64,000 nucleotides of DNA from Dermanyssus gallinae (Eukaryota; Arthropoda; Arachnida; Mesostigmata; Dermanyssidae): assembly GCA_003439945.1 (NCBI GenBank), contig QVRM01002755.1, forward strand, positions 1,381,001 through 1,445,000, written 5' to 3'. Shown piece after piece: positions 47,194 to 58,990 of this stretch (positions are counted from its first letter, which is position 1; every line of letters starts with the position of its first letter). The notes beneath the pieces were generated by a model. That model did no database searches. It was given only the letters and a program-made list of their open reading frames with translations, and was not told the DNA's origin. The translations under genes were made by a program, and so were the position numbers.

Positions 47194-49100
47194 TATATAT
47201 TATCTATGGTATATGGTATAACTAGGCAAGCGTTTATTAATCTGTGCTTGAGTTTTATAATATCTTTACTAGTTCGTCATCAAACAGTGCCTAAATATGC
47301 ACGAATATTAGCAATGCTATTGTTACGACCAGACATGGACATATCGAAGCTGATAGGAGGGACATGGACATATTTAAATTGACCCGATCGATGATGCACG
47401 CGTGATATTCAGCGACGGTCACCACCACTAGGAGATACGTTCAGAGACATCGAATGACCGATCACAGGACGCATGTCGGGTCATGACAATCAATGGCAGC
47501 GAGCAGGAAACGGTAGCGGCGGGCATACATCTTGGCCGAGCAGCGATGCTTGCTGCTTCGGCCTTCTCTGCGATTCTGCTTCCTGTCAGATTGCGGTCCG
47601 AAACTCGGCGATAACAAAGTTGCTAGAAACGCGCATCGCCGCGTTCCAGAAAAAGCTTAGAACTAGACGACTGTTGTCAGTCGGCGGGCACACAAAAACC
47701 GAATTCTCATCTCCTCACATTTACTTACGCTCTATTTTTGTCCATCATTCGACTGCCGGCCGTTTCCTATTCCGCGCATAAAGTTGTGCCGCCGTCCTGC
47801 TCATCTTGCTGAGCCTAATTACATGCGGGCTTTACTTGACTAACGGGAACAGGCCTCAGACGCATTCAGACTAAAAACAGGCTGTACGTAACAATATTAT
47901 CGCGCATACCGCTCGCTGTCTGACAGTGCGTGAATGTTTTGTAGTATTTCACATCAATAAATCCAGTTGTGCTACCAGGGCTTAGAAGTTTACTGCAAGA
48001 AAATATCTAATTTACTTTGTGTCAGCCAGTCGGCTTGTAAAAAAAAAAGTCGGCTTGTAAGTCGCACGGTTCCTAGTAGCTTTTTACATTGTAGCGGATC
48101 ACAAATATCGGGCCCCCACGTTATCAGCGACACACGTGTTCGGACGCCTACGCTTCATAGTAAAATATTGCTTTAAAATGTAGAGTACAAGCTACAGAGT
48201 ATGGGCTAAGTGCGCTTTAGAGGCCTTCCCTGTTTTGCGTGTCAGTATTTTTTTTAATTGAATCGAACCCCATAGGCTAAATAACAATTAGAAAAACTAA
48301 TTTGAGAACCGAACGTCACCAATACTCGGAAACACCTCATCACTCAACAGGAATCGTATTTCTGTTTATATTCTGTATTGTACTGCTACTACATGTCTAC
48401 AATACCTCTAATTCCTCTAATTTGTGGTACGAAATAATTTACTAATGTTTGTAAAACACTGCATGAATCTGAATAACATTTCGACAGAAAGTTAGGCACA
48501 TACAGCTACACCGTTAAAAAGTTAAGGTGAGCCTTTGTGTGTGCAATGCGGCTACCACAGCCAATGGAAGCATAGCACACGCCGAGGAATAGAGGTGTGA
48601 AAACAGTGTACACGCCACCAAGGCTCTGCTCGGCACTGCCTTTCTCGCGTATTTTAATCTGGAATAGGACTTTTCAGGATCTAGGAGCGACGACAACTCC
48701 GGTCTCGTCACAATCAATTGTCAATAAGGTTTTCGTGCTGGGGCAACGGTATTTCTCGTATAAGTAATGCTAAACGGAAGAAAGAGCTTGAAACGTATCA
48801 TCATTAACCTTTCGGCCCAATTGTTATGTTACAACGGTGCGGGACAACGTTGACACAACTGTTTAACAAGGTTTTAGAGAGGCATGACGACGCCTAATCG
48901 AAGACTTTGTTTCTCTGTATGTCTCTGTATGTACAACATCTGTGTACGGCAGTGTATGAGGAGAGATTGATGTGCATGTGTGGCAGTATGTGTGTACGCG
49001 CAAGATCGATATGTTTTAATCATGCTAACTTTTACTCAAACCTACCTAGAACATAGACGTACGAACGTTTGCGAACATGTCGCATCATAACACTTCTAGT
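47194..49100. other. Unassigned sequence
   Basis: Contains a small direct duplication of GTCGGCTTGTAA around an A10 run (48029-48062). No recognisable gene. Confidence 0.45.
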
Positions 49101-49109
49101 TCCGGCAGA

Positions 49110-49370
49110 GACATAGAGTTAAAGCCCCACCGTTGCACATTTGTATTTATGGGGGTCCATCTATGAAGCAATGCGAAAAGCAGTCCTATGGACGTTAAAT
49201 TTTGCCTGGGAGTCAGCACCGAAAGTATTTTTAGCAGTATTACGCGTGCGTTTTGCGACCGGAGATGACACAAAAGTGCACACGTTTGATTCCAACCGTT
49301 GCACAATTATATTTATTAAGAATCGCCTTATAAAGCAATGCAGGGGCGGTTCCATAAAATGACGTTAACT
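49110..49370 (+). mobile_element. SINE-B, two degenerate copies in tandem
   Basis: The first unit, CCCCACCGTTGCACATTTGT through GCAATGCGAAAAGCAGTC to GAAAGTATT (about 49121-49235), and a second unit, TTTTGCGACCGGAGATGACA through CCAACCGTTGCACAATT to AAGCAATGCAGGGGC (about 49250-49370), both align to the 32305-32490 SINE. The first lacks its tRNA head. Head-to-tail arrangement implies insertion of one copy next to another, or a dimer. Confidence 0.75.
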
Positions 49371-49654
49371 GTTAGTTAAGAGACAGCCTGAGAAAGGCTA
49401 GCTTTAGTAGAAGCAGCTAGCGGCAATAGCATGAGTTTCAGCAAAGTGACACACATAATATTCTAATTCAGCCAACGGCAAACAGCAGCAGCAGCGGTAG
49501 CGACAAAAGCAACACAATTAACCGGGTAATGACAACACCCTATGTACGTATGCGCTTACTTGCTTGCTTGCTTACGGGCGGTCTGGCAGGCGGCGTCAGC
49601 CATTTCATCGGCCGATTTTAATTTGAAACCGGCGAAAAATCGAAGAGGACTTCC

Positions 49655-49735
49655 TAATGATGATGATGATAATAATAATAATGACGATGATAATGATGGC
49701 TAATGATGATGATGATAACGACGATGATGGTTTTC
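49655..49735. repeat. Imperfect (GAT/AAT)n trinucleotide repeat
   Basis: Short runs of ATG, ATA and GAC triplets. Confidence 0.8.
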
Positions 49736-49927
49736 AACATGGTGATCCGACCGCCCCTGTCGAGGCTGGTCGCTAGTTAGGCGCTAGGTCGATGACAACA
49801 ATGAACAACGGACGTGGTAGCGACCGAAGGAACAGCGCACCGATAAGAGTGCAGCAAGGTAGCAGCAGAAGCTTCAGCTTTGCGAAGTCCGTCCCACCAC
49901 AGAAGGGCGTCTTGCGTTTTCACTCGC

Positions 49928-49979
49928 CCTCCCAACTCCCTCCCAGTCTCTCACTGGGAACTGTGAGGGAGTTGGGAGG
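49928..49979. repeat. Nested inverted repeats (15-bp outer, 7-bp inner)
   Basis: CCTCCCAACTCCCTC at 49928-49942 is the exact reverse complement of 49965-49979. Inside, TCCCAGT at 49941-49947 pairs with ACTGGGA at 49953-49959. Confidence 0.85.
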
Positions 49980-51120
49980 TTCTGTTCTACAACAGACAAA
50001 CCAACAGACGACGTACAACCAACCAGTCAGTTAGCCAGCCAGCCAGCCAGCCCGCGAGACTGACTTGTTATCATCCGTCCATACGTGACCTGACTGCAGG
50101 CAGGCCAACTAGAAGAACGCGACGCGTACGCAGGCCTAGAAGAGAAGGTAGACGAAACGAAATGCTGAAGAAACGAGGACGAACGTAGGCGGAACATCGA
50201 GAGATCGAGCAAACTCGCGGCGCTCGCCAAGCCAGCCGCTATTCCTCCCCCCCCCACTCCATCTCTCTTTCTTCAACCCCCGACTTTGAACCCCCCTGTT
50301 GTTGGTTAGGTGTACTGTCGAACCACTCCCCCTGCGTGCCATCACCACTACTACCACCACCACCACCACCGCAGCAGCAGCAGCAAACTACCTACGGCGA
50401 TAACAGACGCCGCGTTGCAGACGCCGGTGGTCCAATAGACCTTTAAACAAAGAGACAAACAGTCAGACACAAAGACAGTTGGACAGAAAGACTAGATAGG
50501 ATAGGAGTGTGGGTAGACAAATAAATTCGCGGTAGTTTGTTCACATGGCCATATCGCACGGACGCAGGCGAACCCACGGCGGCTGAAGTAGCAGCAGCTG
50601 AAGCTGCTGAGGAAACACAAAAATATGGAGGGTGTATTTCCCTGTCCTCAAGGAAGTATTATGTTTGTAACTCTCTCTCTCGTTATCTTATCTCACTATC
50701 CTCTTCGTCTTTCGCTCTCTCGCTCTCTCTCTCTCTCTCTCTCTAGTTTCCTAAATGTTTGACTTATGTTAGGAAACCTGAAATTATCACTAGGGGCTGC
50801 ACATTTGTAGGCAACTCGACGCGATTATAAATTTACTGCATACCTTGTTTAGTAACTGCTGTTTTTTTCTCGAAAAATAACTTCCAAACTGAGGCTTCAT
50901 ATGTTATTATAAGCAGTACTTACAACTAAAGTATACCTGCCCGTTCCTTAGTGTAAGTAGAAAACTCACTTGTTGTTGAGCTTTCATTATAATACCTATT
51001 AAGTTCTCTGTGTGCTTTAGATTAACAAACGGAGCTACAGAAGTACAAATGAAAGTTTTTTTTGGAAGTAAGAAAATAACCACCGATGGAATATTTATAT
51101 TATATACATTTTCATCAAAA
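49980..51120. other. Unassigned sequence; triplet-rich to 50650 and (CT)n
   Basis: Short CCA, CAG and CAC runs near 50340-50385 and a (CT)n tract at about 50715-50744. A forward frame from about 50537 (WPYRTDAGEPTAAEVAAAEA) is Ala-rich and unrecognised. Confidence 0.4.
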
Positions 51121-51330
51121 CTTTCATCCGAGCAAGATGGCTTAGTGGCAAAGCCTTTGCCTTGCATTCGGGAAATCTGGGTTCGAGACCCAGGCCACTC
51201 TTAAATTGGTTTGCATGGTTTCCAATTTAGACAAGGTAAATGCCGGAGTGGATTAAAATTAGCCATGACACAAAAAAACGTACACGGGCAATCGTTTTAC
51301 GGAAAATCTTTAAAAAAAATATTTGTGTTG
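51121..51330 (+). mobile_element. SINE-A, full-length-like tRNA-derived SINE
   Basis: The head resembles a tRNA. A-box-like TGGCTTAGTGGC lies in a D arm whose stem GCTT/AAGC pairs. The T arm CTGGGTTCGAGACCCAG has a perfect 5-bp stem and an ideal B box. The acceptor stem does not pair well and the anticodon arm has a mismatch, so this is not a working tRNA. An unrelated body follows (TTTCCAATTTAGACAAGG, GCCGGAGTGGATTA) and an A-rich tail. The body recurs at 13680-13795 on the opposite strand. The internal Pol III promoter would drive its transcription. No convincing target duplication found. Confidence 0.8.
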
Positions 51331-51644
51331 ATTTCGTTACTTGGAAGTACATCACGCTCTTAAGGGCCCGTTCTTCCATCCATGCTTTGTTGAGTTGCTG
51401 ATTCATTTCTCTATCAAAAACTACTTGAAGTGCAAGTGGACTGTGCATGCTGGCGGTTCCGCTATTTGTTCCAGGTTGGAACGTTCCCGATGTAATTGGG
51501 AACTGATGCAATTTATGCGGGCCTTTTTTAACAACAAATCGTTGACAACAAATGTTGAATGACCATGCACACAACCCAAGCGTTCCATCGAAGTGTGTCA
51601 TATTTTTTTAATGCGTAGCTTATTCACTTTTGACACACAAGAAG

Positions 51645-51722
51645 TAAGTTCCCGAGGGGGTCGAACTTGCACTCGAGCACCACAGAAGCCAAACGAGCAT
51701 TGGGCATTAGCTACCAGGTCAC
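51645..51722 (-). mobile_element. tRNA-like SINE head or tRNA pseudogene
   Basis: The minus strand has an A-box-like ACCTGGTAGCTAATGCCC, a B-box-like GCAAGTTCGACCCC and an A-rich end (TTAAAAAAAT) about 100 nt further on. Cloverleaf pairing is poor. A SINE of uncertain family. Confidence 0.4.
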
Positions 51723-52927
51723 GTCACAACACATGTAGTTGTACAACGACGTACACATAACCAATGAGCTTGGCGTGCGAACTGACCAATAAATAGCAAC
51801 CTCAAGAGATCCTGGCACAGCTGATGGGTTCAGTCTTATGGTGTCACACTTGTACATTTCTCGTACATTGTCTTAACGCTTATTATTTGAGTGAAGCGTC
51901 TGAAAATAGTTATGGAGAGAGCACAAGAAGGCTTGGCTGCACAGTAACTTTGTGCGCAGATTCATAGTTGCAAAGAAACAATGTCCAGTAAAGAGTCGCA
52001 CTGACCACCTAAGCATATCGGGTTTTAGCAAAGCTTTGTTATCGTATTCTGGCTTGCTATGCGTCCCCCAGCTGATGTTTGACACATTGAAGTATTCGGT
52101 CAGTTAGGCTGTAAGGTCACGCTTCATCAACATGATTTTTTTATTTTACTTATTTGTTTGCCAAGTGTGTTCGAACTTTAGTTAGAATTAATGTTTTTAA
52201 GGAGGCTGTTTTTAATAGTAAGCATAGGCAGAAGTCTAACTGTCTAGTTATGCCAGCTCACTCCAGACGAGGATCAAGACTCCACTATCCCGTATGTCGC
52301 GGTTTACTCAAAATACGGATAGACCCATTGCCAATTTATTCTGAACACACTGGTTACTTCGTAAGGCATGTGTCAGTTATCATTGCTGCATCTATGTGCA
52401 TACATACATGTAGCATTGTAGAATTTCTATGGCTGCAGACTTTACAATGGACCGCTCATTTAGGTATGTGCCTCTTAACTTGTTTACAGCAATGTGTCTT
52501 CAGATGAATGTCAAGGTTCTCAGTGAAGACACTGAACATACTAAAGACATACATAATTAAATGTTTATGGGTAACATGCTTTATCTAATTTCGTCTTAGC
52601 TTAATAGCAGTAGGAAGTTTAAATATATAGTTTCTGATTTTCGATTCAGGACAGGCACTTAATTGCCGTAATAAGCATTGTCTTCTTGAAATTACTTCAC
52701 CTAGTTTTTTAACGTGCGACAAAGGCTCTTGACTTTGCGGGGCGGCAATGCTGCTTAATTTTCATCTTGCAGACAAAATCCGCGAATTTTCTTATCATAG
52801 AGATGGACTCATGATCCTTGAGAAGCGTCTTCACAAGTTAACATATAAGGGGATTTTCACTCTTAGGTTCTCAGACAGCAGCTCTCGCTTAGTACCGGAA
52901 AAGCGCAGCGTTCGTAACAGTGCTTCT
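51723..52927. other. Unassigned sequence
   Basis: A 117-codon forward frame (52154-52507) has no recognised domain. Nothing else seen. Confidence 0.4.
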
Positions 52928-52947
52928 ATATATAAATATATAAATAA

Positions 52948-53014
<67 letters not shown>
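52928..53014. repeat. (TA)n microsatellite
   Basis: About 85 bp, beginning with TAAA-interrupted units. Confidence 0.95.
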
Positions 53015-53018
<4 letters not shown>

Positions 53019-53296
53019 CCTTATGTATGAGTTTAAGTGCTTTTGCTACTCTAGCCACTTTGCAGGATACGTTTACTCAGAAGCATCAATTAGGACATAA
53101 TAGCAACAGGCTTCTACGTATGCACAAGTGATATAGATGTACATAGCATTTTAGTCGACCTACACGAGAAAAATGGTGTGTGTATACAAATATATTTTAG
53201 CTTCTATTTTTTAAACCACAGCGCACTTCTCCTGGCGTACTTTGTCTTCTGCCTTGCCCTCAAGTTTGTTACGCCCCTGTATATATATACATGCGA

Positions 53297-53362
53297 CCCG
53301 TTCAAACACACCCGTTCAAACACCCGTTCAAACACCGTTCAAACACAGACCCGTTCAAACAC
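53297..53362. repeat. Minisatellite, 12-13-bp unit
   Basis: Five copies of (C)CCGTTCAAACAC with small spacing variation. Confidence 0.9.
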
Positions 53363-54755
53363 AACACACATAAACGAACCTATCTTGACACGTTTTAACG
53401 TCGCTATTTCGCTGGTCGTCCCTGAAGTGGTACTACTTGGTAAGGTACTAAGCGCGGGCGTTTTCGGTCTGTGAGTAGCCCAATCTTCTGAATGATGCCG
53501 ACGCTCGTGGGGGTTGACGTTCAGGCGGTGCGACGTTCGACCAGAGCAAACACGAAGCCGACGACAGTGGCAAACATGGCGATCGGCTGTCCTCATCAAT
53601 GAGGCTGTTGGGGGGCTGCCCTTCCTGCAGCGCTCCAACAACAGCGGCTCCTAGCGCCCTTTCGCTGGGTTCGTTCCTCGCAAAGGTTAGCCGAAGTCAA
53701 GCAATCGATAAGGTAGGCCTTCGTAGGCTTCAGGCCTCGGGCTTGCTCCTCTCTCTTTTCTCACATCTTCTTCGTCCTCTTCTTTTAAGCCCCTGAGTCT
53801 TGTTTTTCTTCTTCGTTCTTGTCTAAGCTTCTGATGTCCTGATTTAAAAAGACGACGACGTCGACACTATAAAAGAGCGTCCACAAGGGACTTGATAAAG
53901 GCCGAAGGAGAACAGAGGAAAAGAGCATACGTGCAAAAGCAGAAGCGGGAAGAGAACAAAGCAGCGCACAAGGAAAGGCAAAAAAAAGGAGGCAGATAAA
54001 GAATAGACGTCGAGGGAGCTAAAGAACTTAGAGGAATGAAAGTAGAGGAATGCTGGTAGTCTCGGTGGTCAAATCTAGCGTCAAACAAACAGTAGCACGA
54101 AGACGAAGACCTCTACTGCGATGACAGATACACGCGCTACTAGAAGCGTGCGGAGGCCCACGCGACACGATAGGCCTCCTTGGCTTGGCGTTAGCAAGCG
54201 ACGCGTTTAGTGCGGTTTGATATCTTTGTGGTTCCTCTAAAAAAAGGCGATTGTCTGCCCAGGCACTTCAGACCTCAGCTCAATGGCGAGAAACGACGGC
54301 CAACGAGGCCAGATATGTAAGTGACGTCGTTTTCGTTGTCGCCACCCCCGCTGCTTGCGCCGACGGCAGGACCGCAGGGGGGAAGGGGGAATAGGACACG
54401 AACGTAACGGGGATCTTTTTCGATCGACCCCTACACTTTTTATAAGCTATTGCTACTTGTACTACTGCTGTTATGTCTACCACCGCTAAGCTGTGAGACG
54501 TCTCACACTAGGGAGATGGCCATTGTTGACAAAGTTTATTTTGGTATTCTTATTTTTAGTATTTAAACGATTTACGTTATTATTACTATTAGATCAAGCA
54601 GACTAATATTATTATTTTTCTTGTTATTTACAATCGTGAGGTTTAAACTTGTATTTTATTAAGTGCTCCTAGTAGCTTTAATCAACCCATAGCGCCAATG
54701 ATAGACGCTGAGTTGCGTTGCGCCTACAGGCAGTAAGTGATTAAAAAAAAAAAAA
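53363..54755. other. Unassigned sequence, moderately GC-rich at 53440-53720
   Basis: Minus-strand frame of 100 codons at 53339-53641; no domain recognised. Confidence 0.4.
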
Positions 54756-54779
54756 TCTATATATATATATATATATATA
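54756..54779. repeat. (TA)n microsatellite, left flank of F2 element
   Basis: TA repeats running directly into the CAGGG terminus. Confidence 0.95.
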
Positions 54780-55438
54780 CAGGGTGTGACTGAACGAATT
54801 TTATAGCGATACATAAAATTGTAGAGCTCGTTAAAACGAATATTTTTTCCAATGGAACATGTGCTCTGAGAAGTCTTGTTTCGGAGTTACAGTGAAATTA
54901 CTACAATTTGTGACACTGGTGTTTTTGCCCGACATAGGAGCACAAAATGTGCTGTTGCGAGACAACCAGTCTTCCTAGACAGAAACTAACCGTCGTGTTC
55001 GTGATAAAATTCTGCTCCATCTGATGAATATGCAAGGCCGGTCAGAAGACGCGACATGGTCGCTTAGAAGAAAAATCGCCAAAAATGAAGTTCTTCATTA
55101 GCGTTCACGCCAAATACTTTAGAATCATAACCCTACAACCACTCACAGCGCTCAAAGCGGACATATTCAGCCAATGCGCAATTCATGGCGATCATTTTGG
55201 TACCAAACATATGTCAATGCGAGCTGTGGTTGCGGAGTAATTACGAGTTTTCGGCGGGATGTCCAGATTGAGTGCATGTAAAATGACTGTGTGGCGACGT
55301 TCACTACCGCCGACGTGTCGCGCGACAGCCGCAGCGCGTCATTTTTCATGCACTTAATCTGGACATCCCGCCGAAAACTCGTAATTACTCCGCAACCACA
55401 GCTCGCATGTATCGCTATAAAATTCGTTCAGTCACACC

Positions 55439-55441
<3 letters not shown>
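54780..55441. mobile_element. Fold-back element, family F2, with perfect 35-bp TIRs
   Basis: The first 35 bases (CAGGGTGTGACTGAACGAAT and onward) are the exact reverse complement of the last 35. TA flanks both ends (54778-54779 and 55442-55443), inside (TA)n tracts. A second paired block near the centre (55213-55285 with 55345-55407, including CGGAGTAATTACGAGTTTTC) shows that the original arms were long and that most of the right arm has been deleted. No transposase. Probably a Tc1/mariner-type non-autonomous element. Confidence 0.92.

Positions 55442-55482
<41 letters not shown>
55442..55482. repeat. (TA)n microsatellite, right flank of F2 element
   Basis: TA repeats that continue the microsatellite beyond the F2 insertion. 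Confidence 0.95.
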
Positions 55483-55484
<2 letters not shown>

Positions 55485-55486
55485 AA

Positions 55487-55560
55487 TTTATTTATATAAC
55501 TTTGTTACGTTAGCGCTTTGGAGTGGATATTATTTCCGTGACCCGGTCATCTGTTACAGC
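55487..55560 (-). mobile_element. Possible 3' end of an RLE-I relative
   Basis: The plus strand reads GTTAGCGCTTTGGAGTGGAT, closely resembling GTTAGCACTTTGGAGTGAAC in the 3' UTRs at 28500 and 56547. Upstream coding similarity is not evident: the 79-codon minus-strand frame at 55554-55793 is unrecognised. Confidence 0.4.
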
Positions 55561-56486
55561 TGCCACCTTTGTTTCCAGATCAGGGAAAAATTTTGCCGTG
55601 TGCTCAAGAGCCGAGGATCTCCAAAGATATTGCCACGAAATGGTACTCCTTCTAGACTAGAGCACGTGCCTTTTTTCTCTTTGAGCAAGTTCTGCGTGCG
55701 GCGCAAAGCCATCTCGTAGAGCTTAAGTCCATCTGGGATTGCAAATCCTTGTTGAAGATCCTCGTAGTACATAGTTAAACAGAATAGGAGCACCTTTATT
55801 CACGTAATAAATGTTAGGAAAAAGTGGTCGCAGAAGGGCCCTACGCAGTGGATCTACGCTGTCGTATACGACGTATTTTGGGACACTGCTTGATCATTCT
55901 AAGCAGTTCCTAACATTTCCACTTTAGAACATATGATTTGGTTTTTAACACTGAAGTTGATCTAGATTTGTTGCTCCTCCATTGCCCTTTAAAAATTAGC
56001 GAAGCTCGCTTTTTTTATTTCTTCAAATTAAACTCAAACAATACAAGTTGAGCGAAATTTCGCCTGCGTATATTTATTTAAAGATATCAAACTTTCAACA
56101 TTTTAGAAAAATATTAAAAAATTGCAAGACAATTTCAAGAAATAGGGACGACGCTTGGCTAAATGTTTTGTGCGTAATGCGTGTACCTAAAATATTGTGT
56201 TTCATAGTGAGGTGCTTCACATAAGTCGAATATCGAACCAACAGTAAATCTTTAGAAAAAAGGCATAGGAAATGTATTTGACTTGACCGATAGGGTAACC
56301 ACTGAAAACGTAGGGAATGATAGATATGGAAAATACATATATAGCGTTCTCGCAAATTGTAGCAAAAACTGTGCTTCTTTTGGGGCTACTTCTAATAAAT
56401 GCCCGGTAAACATAAATGCCAGACATCTTTATCCGTTTAGATGTGTTTTAGACTTACTCTAGTAAGAAACGCAAAATCAAGCTTAA

Positions 56487-56881
56487 ACGACAGATTTAGC
56501 CTGAATGTATACCTCACATACATATTTTTATTAAATGACTTTTTATGTTAGCACTTTGGAGTGAACAATTGTCTCCGCGTTAACGTATGGTTACGGGTTC
56601 TCTAACCCGGGATTAGTCTAGTTCAACAACGTGCCCCGAACAGATGCTGCGTTTCCTCGTTGGATGTCAAGCGACAGCCTCTGACGCAAAAATTCCGATG
56701 CTCTTGAGTCTCCCGTGGAGAGGTTAAGGCTTCTACCCACGCGCTGAATCAATTTCAATGTAAGCGGGCCTGGTCCTCCCATTGTTTCAAAAGCCAACGC
56801 ACAAAATTGGTGCGGATAACCAACGCCTGGTCCGCACCTGCACCGACCATCGAAGGGGCTATTGAGTCGGACGACAGATTT
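56487..56881 (-). mobile_element. RLE-I, 5'-truncated copy with 11-bp target duplication
   Basis: ACGACAGATTT occurs at 56487-56497 and 56871-56881. The insert (56498-56870) on the minus strand encodes the C-terminal endonuclease region: YPHQFCALAFETMGGPGPL, LTLKLIQRVGRSLNLSTGD and LSLDIQRGNAASVRGTLLN. It is very similar to 28545-28870 but lacks 52 bp there (28784-28835), lost between two GCCTG repeats. Its 3' tail beyond GTCATTTAATAAA differs from the long copy and is not poly(A). Confidence 0.9.
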
Positions 56882-57093
56882 GTGTATTTTTAGGAGATAT
56901 GCTAAAACGTGCGTATTTGACTGAACCATTGATTAAACACAATAAAAAAGAGAATAACATCAACTTAACACCAATATCTACTATGTAGAATGTTGACACA
57001 TTCGCAAGAGAGGGCAAACATGAGCGATTGTCTTTCCGCAGAATAAAAAATATTTAAGTTTAAATTAAGTTGCTATCTGGAGAAAATAGTGTC

Positions 57094-57132
<39 letters not shown>

Positions 57133-58990
57133 GAACAACAATGGGCAAACAATTCTACCCACCAGACACTCGAGGAGGCATGTAGACCCGAGTGGCACTA
57201 TACGACGTATATATGGAGTTGGAAATGGTAGAGCATTTATTATAGTTTTGGAGTGCCCTGCCAAGACTTCCTGCGTTTTTCCGACGACTGAACCTCACTG
57301 AGGACAGAAGTCCAATACCATACTAGTAACCTACTCTATTCGAACGCAATGAAGGTAGCTTGGTGATATGATACGATAGGCGACCTGTTGTTTAGCGTGT
57401 GTTCCAGCCGGCCAAATAGAAGTTAGCGTACTTAAAACGCCTTAGAAGAGACATTGGACCTATATTTCTCCAGCAGAGATTAATTTCGGAGCGTGACCCG
57501 CCATGACAGCCGTATGTACATCTACAGCAAGGCACAGGAAGGAAGGAAGGAAGTGGGGCAAGCAGGGCTTAGCACTAATGAGAAATCCAGCCTTCGTTCA
57601 ATCAATCTCAATACCCTGGAGGTTAATGATCTCGTGGGAATGACGTCCAAACAAATGGCCAATCGCATATTCCTACTACATTGTGCTAGTTTTGCAAAGC
57701 GCGTGTATACGAGCTGATTCTAAATAACATAAAGTCACTTTTAATACCTAAAAAGTTGTGTGGTGGAATGGCCGAATGACTCAGCAGCGTAAAATTACCG
57801 TACCGAGACATTAAATGCACTCAAATACGTGGGTACGATCAGACTGTGCGTATGTGGCCATGGCTTTCGTCGCAATGTAGCGTTCGATTGAGTAAATTCT
57901 CGACGCAAACCTCCGAGAGGTGTGTAAGAATGTGGCAACCAGTAAGTTGTCGAATCGCGGTCGTAATAGCAAATTATTCCTGTCACCTCAACCTGACGCG
58001 TTCGAAAAACGTGCTTTCTGCCTTGGAAAAGTTCCACACATTATTAAGCAAGGCGCGGCTCTTAAACCAAAGTGCACTACATGAGTTTGGGCAACTCACT
58101 TAAAACAATCATACGTTAGAAGTTTTGTTTAGGTGGAAACAACACTAGGTTTGGGTAGAATACGTTTCCAACAAATGGTAAAAACAATTCGAGATAAAGC
58201 GTCCGCAGCATACATAATGTGGTGAGTGAAGTCAACGTCGTGCGAAATATGTAGTCTTGGACAGCAAATGTAAGTACTGAGGATCATGTCGTTAACTATT
58301 TTTTCAAAGCCAAGTGCACACAGTTTTAGCACAGGGCAATTTCTCGGTGAGAGGAGCGTGATGTTTGCAGAACAGCAGCGGGTAACGTGTGTAAAGTGCT
58401 AATTGTTGAATGGGTTTGCATTTTTAGAGGATATTTATAATATTAGGTTTAGAGGCTTGACCAGGAACCAAAAAAGGTTCGGAGGTTAGACCTTAAGTGA
58501 GTACGACTTGAAGAACAGAAGGGATATTTTCCGCTACGTTTGGCTCAGCCTTATCTGTGCCAGTGGTTTCACGGGTGGTCCATTGTGAAGGTGGGATTCG
58601 ACACCCCTTAAGTCGCATTTTGCGTTACCCAAAAGAAGTTCAAGATCTACAGACTTTGCGAGTGATGATGGAAAGCCTGGTCGCCTTCATGACCTTAGGT
58701 GCGAGCTATTTCATATATACGTTAGACTTCCCACATGTGCGTGGCCATGTAGGAGTGTCTTGGGACCCTGAAGCTTCCTGCTGAGGCGTCCTATGTAGAC
58801 CTTAATGTTCTTCAAGTGAATTAAACGATCAAACACGGTAAAGTGAATGACACAATAGCCAACCGCGTTTATATTTAGAGAGCAAATCAAGCAAGATACT
58901 TTCGACCTATCAGGCTGAAGCCAGCACTGGCTACTCTAGTATGTTGGTGACAAGGACACAGATGCTCCCACCATGATTGTCTCGGTCATA
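56882..58990. other. Unassigned sequence
   Basis: (TA)n at about 57093-57132. Short frames only, none with a recognisable domain. Confidence 0.45.

Noticed and set aside
51121..51205. Functional tRNA gene
   Set aside because: The T and D arms pair well, but acceptor pairing fails, the anticodon stem has a mismatch, and the unit continues into a repeated body, so it is a SINE.
53297..53362. CRISPR-like array
   Set aside because: The 12-13-bp units are nearly contiguous with no unique spacers, and the window is animal DNA; it is a minisatellite.
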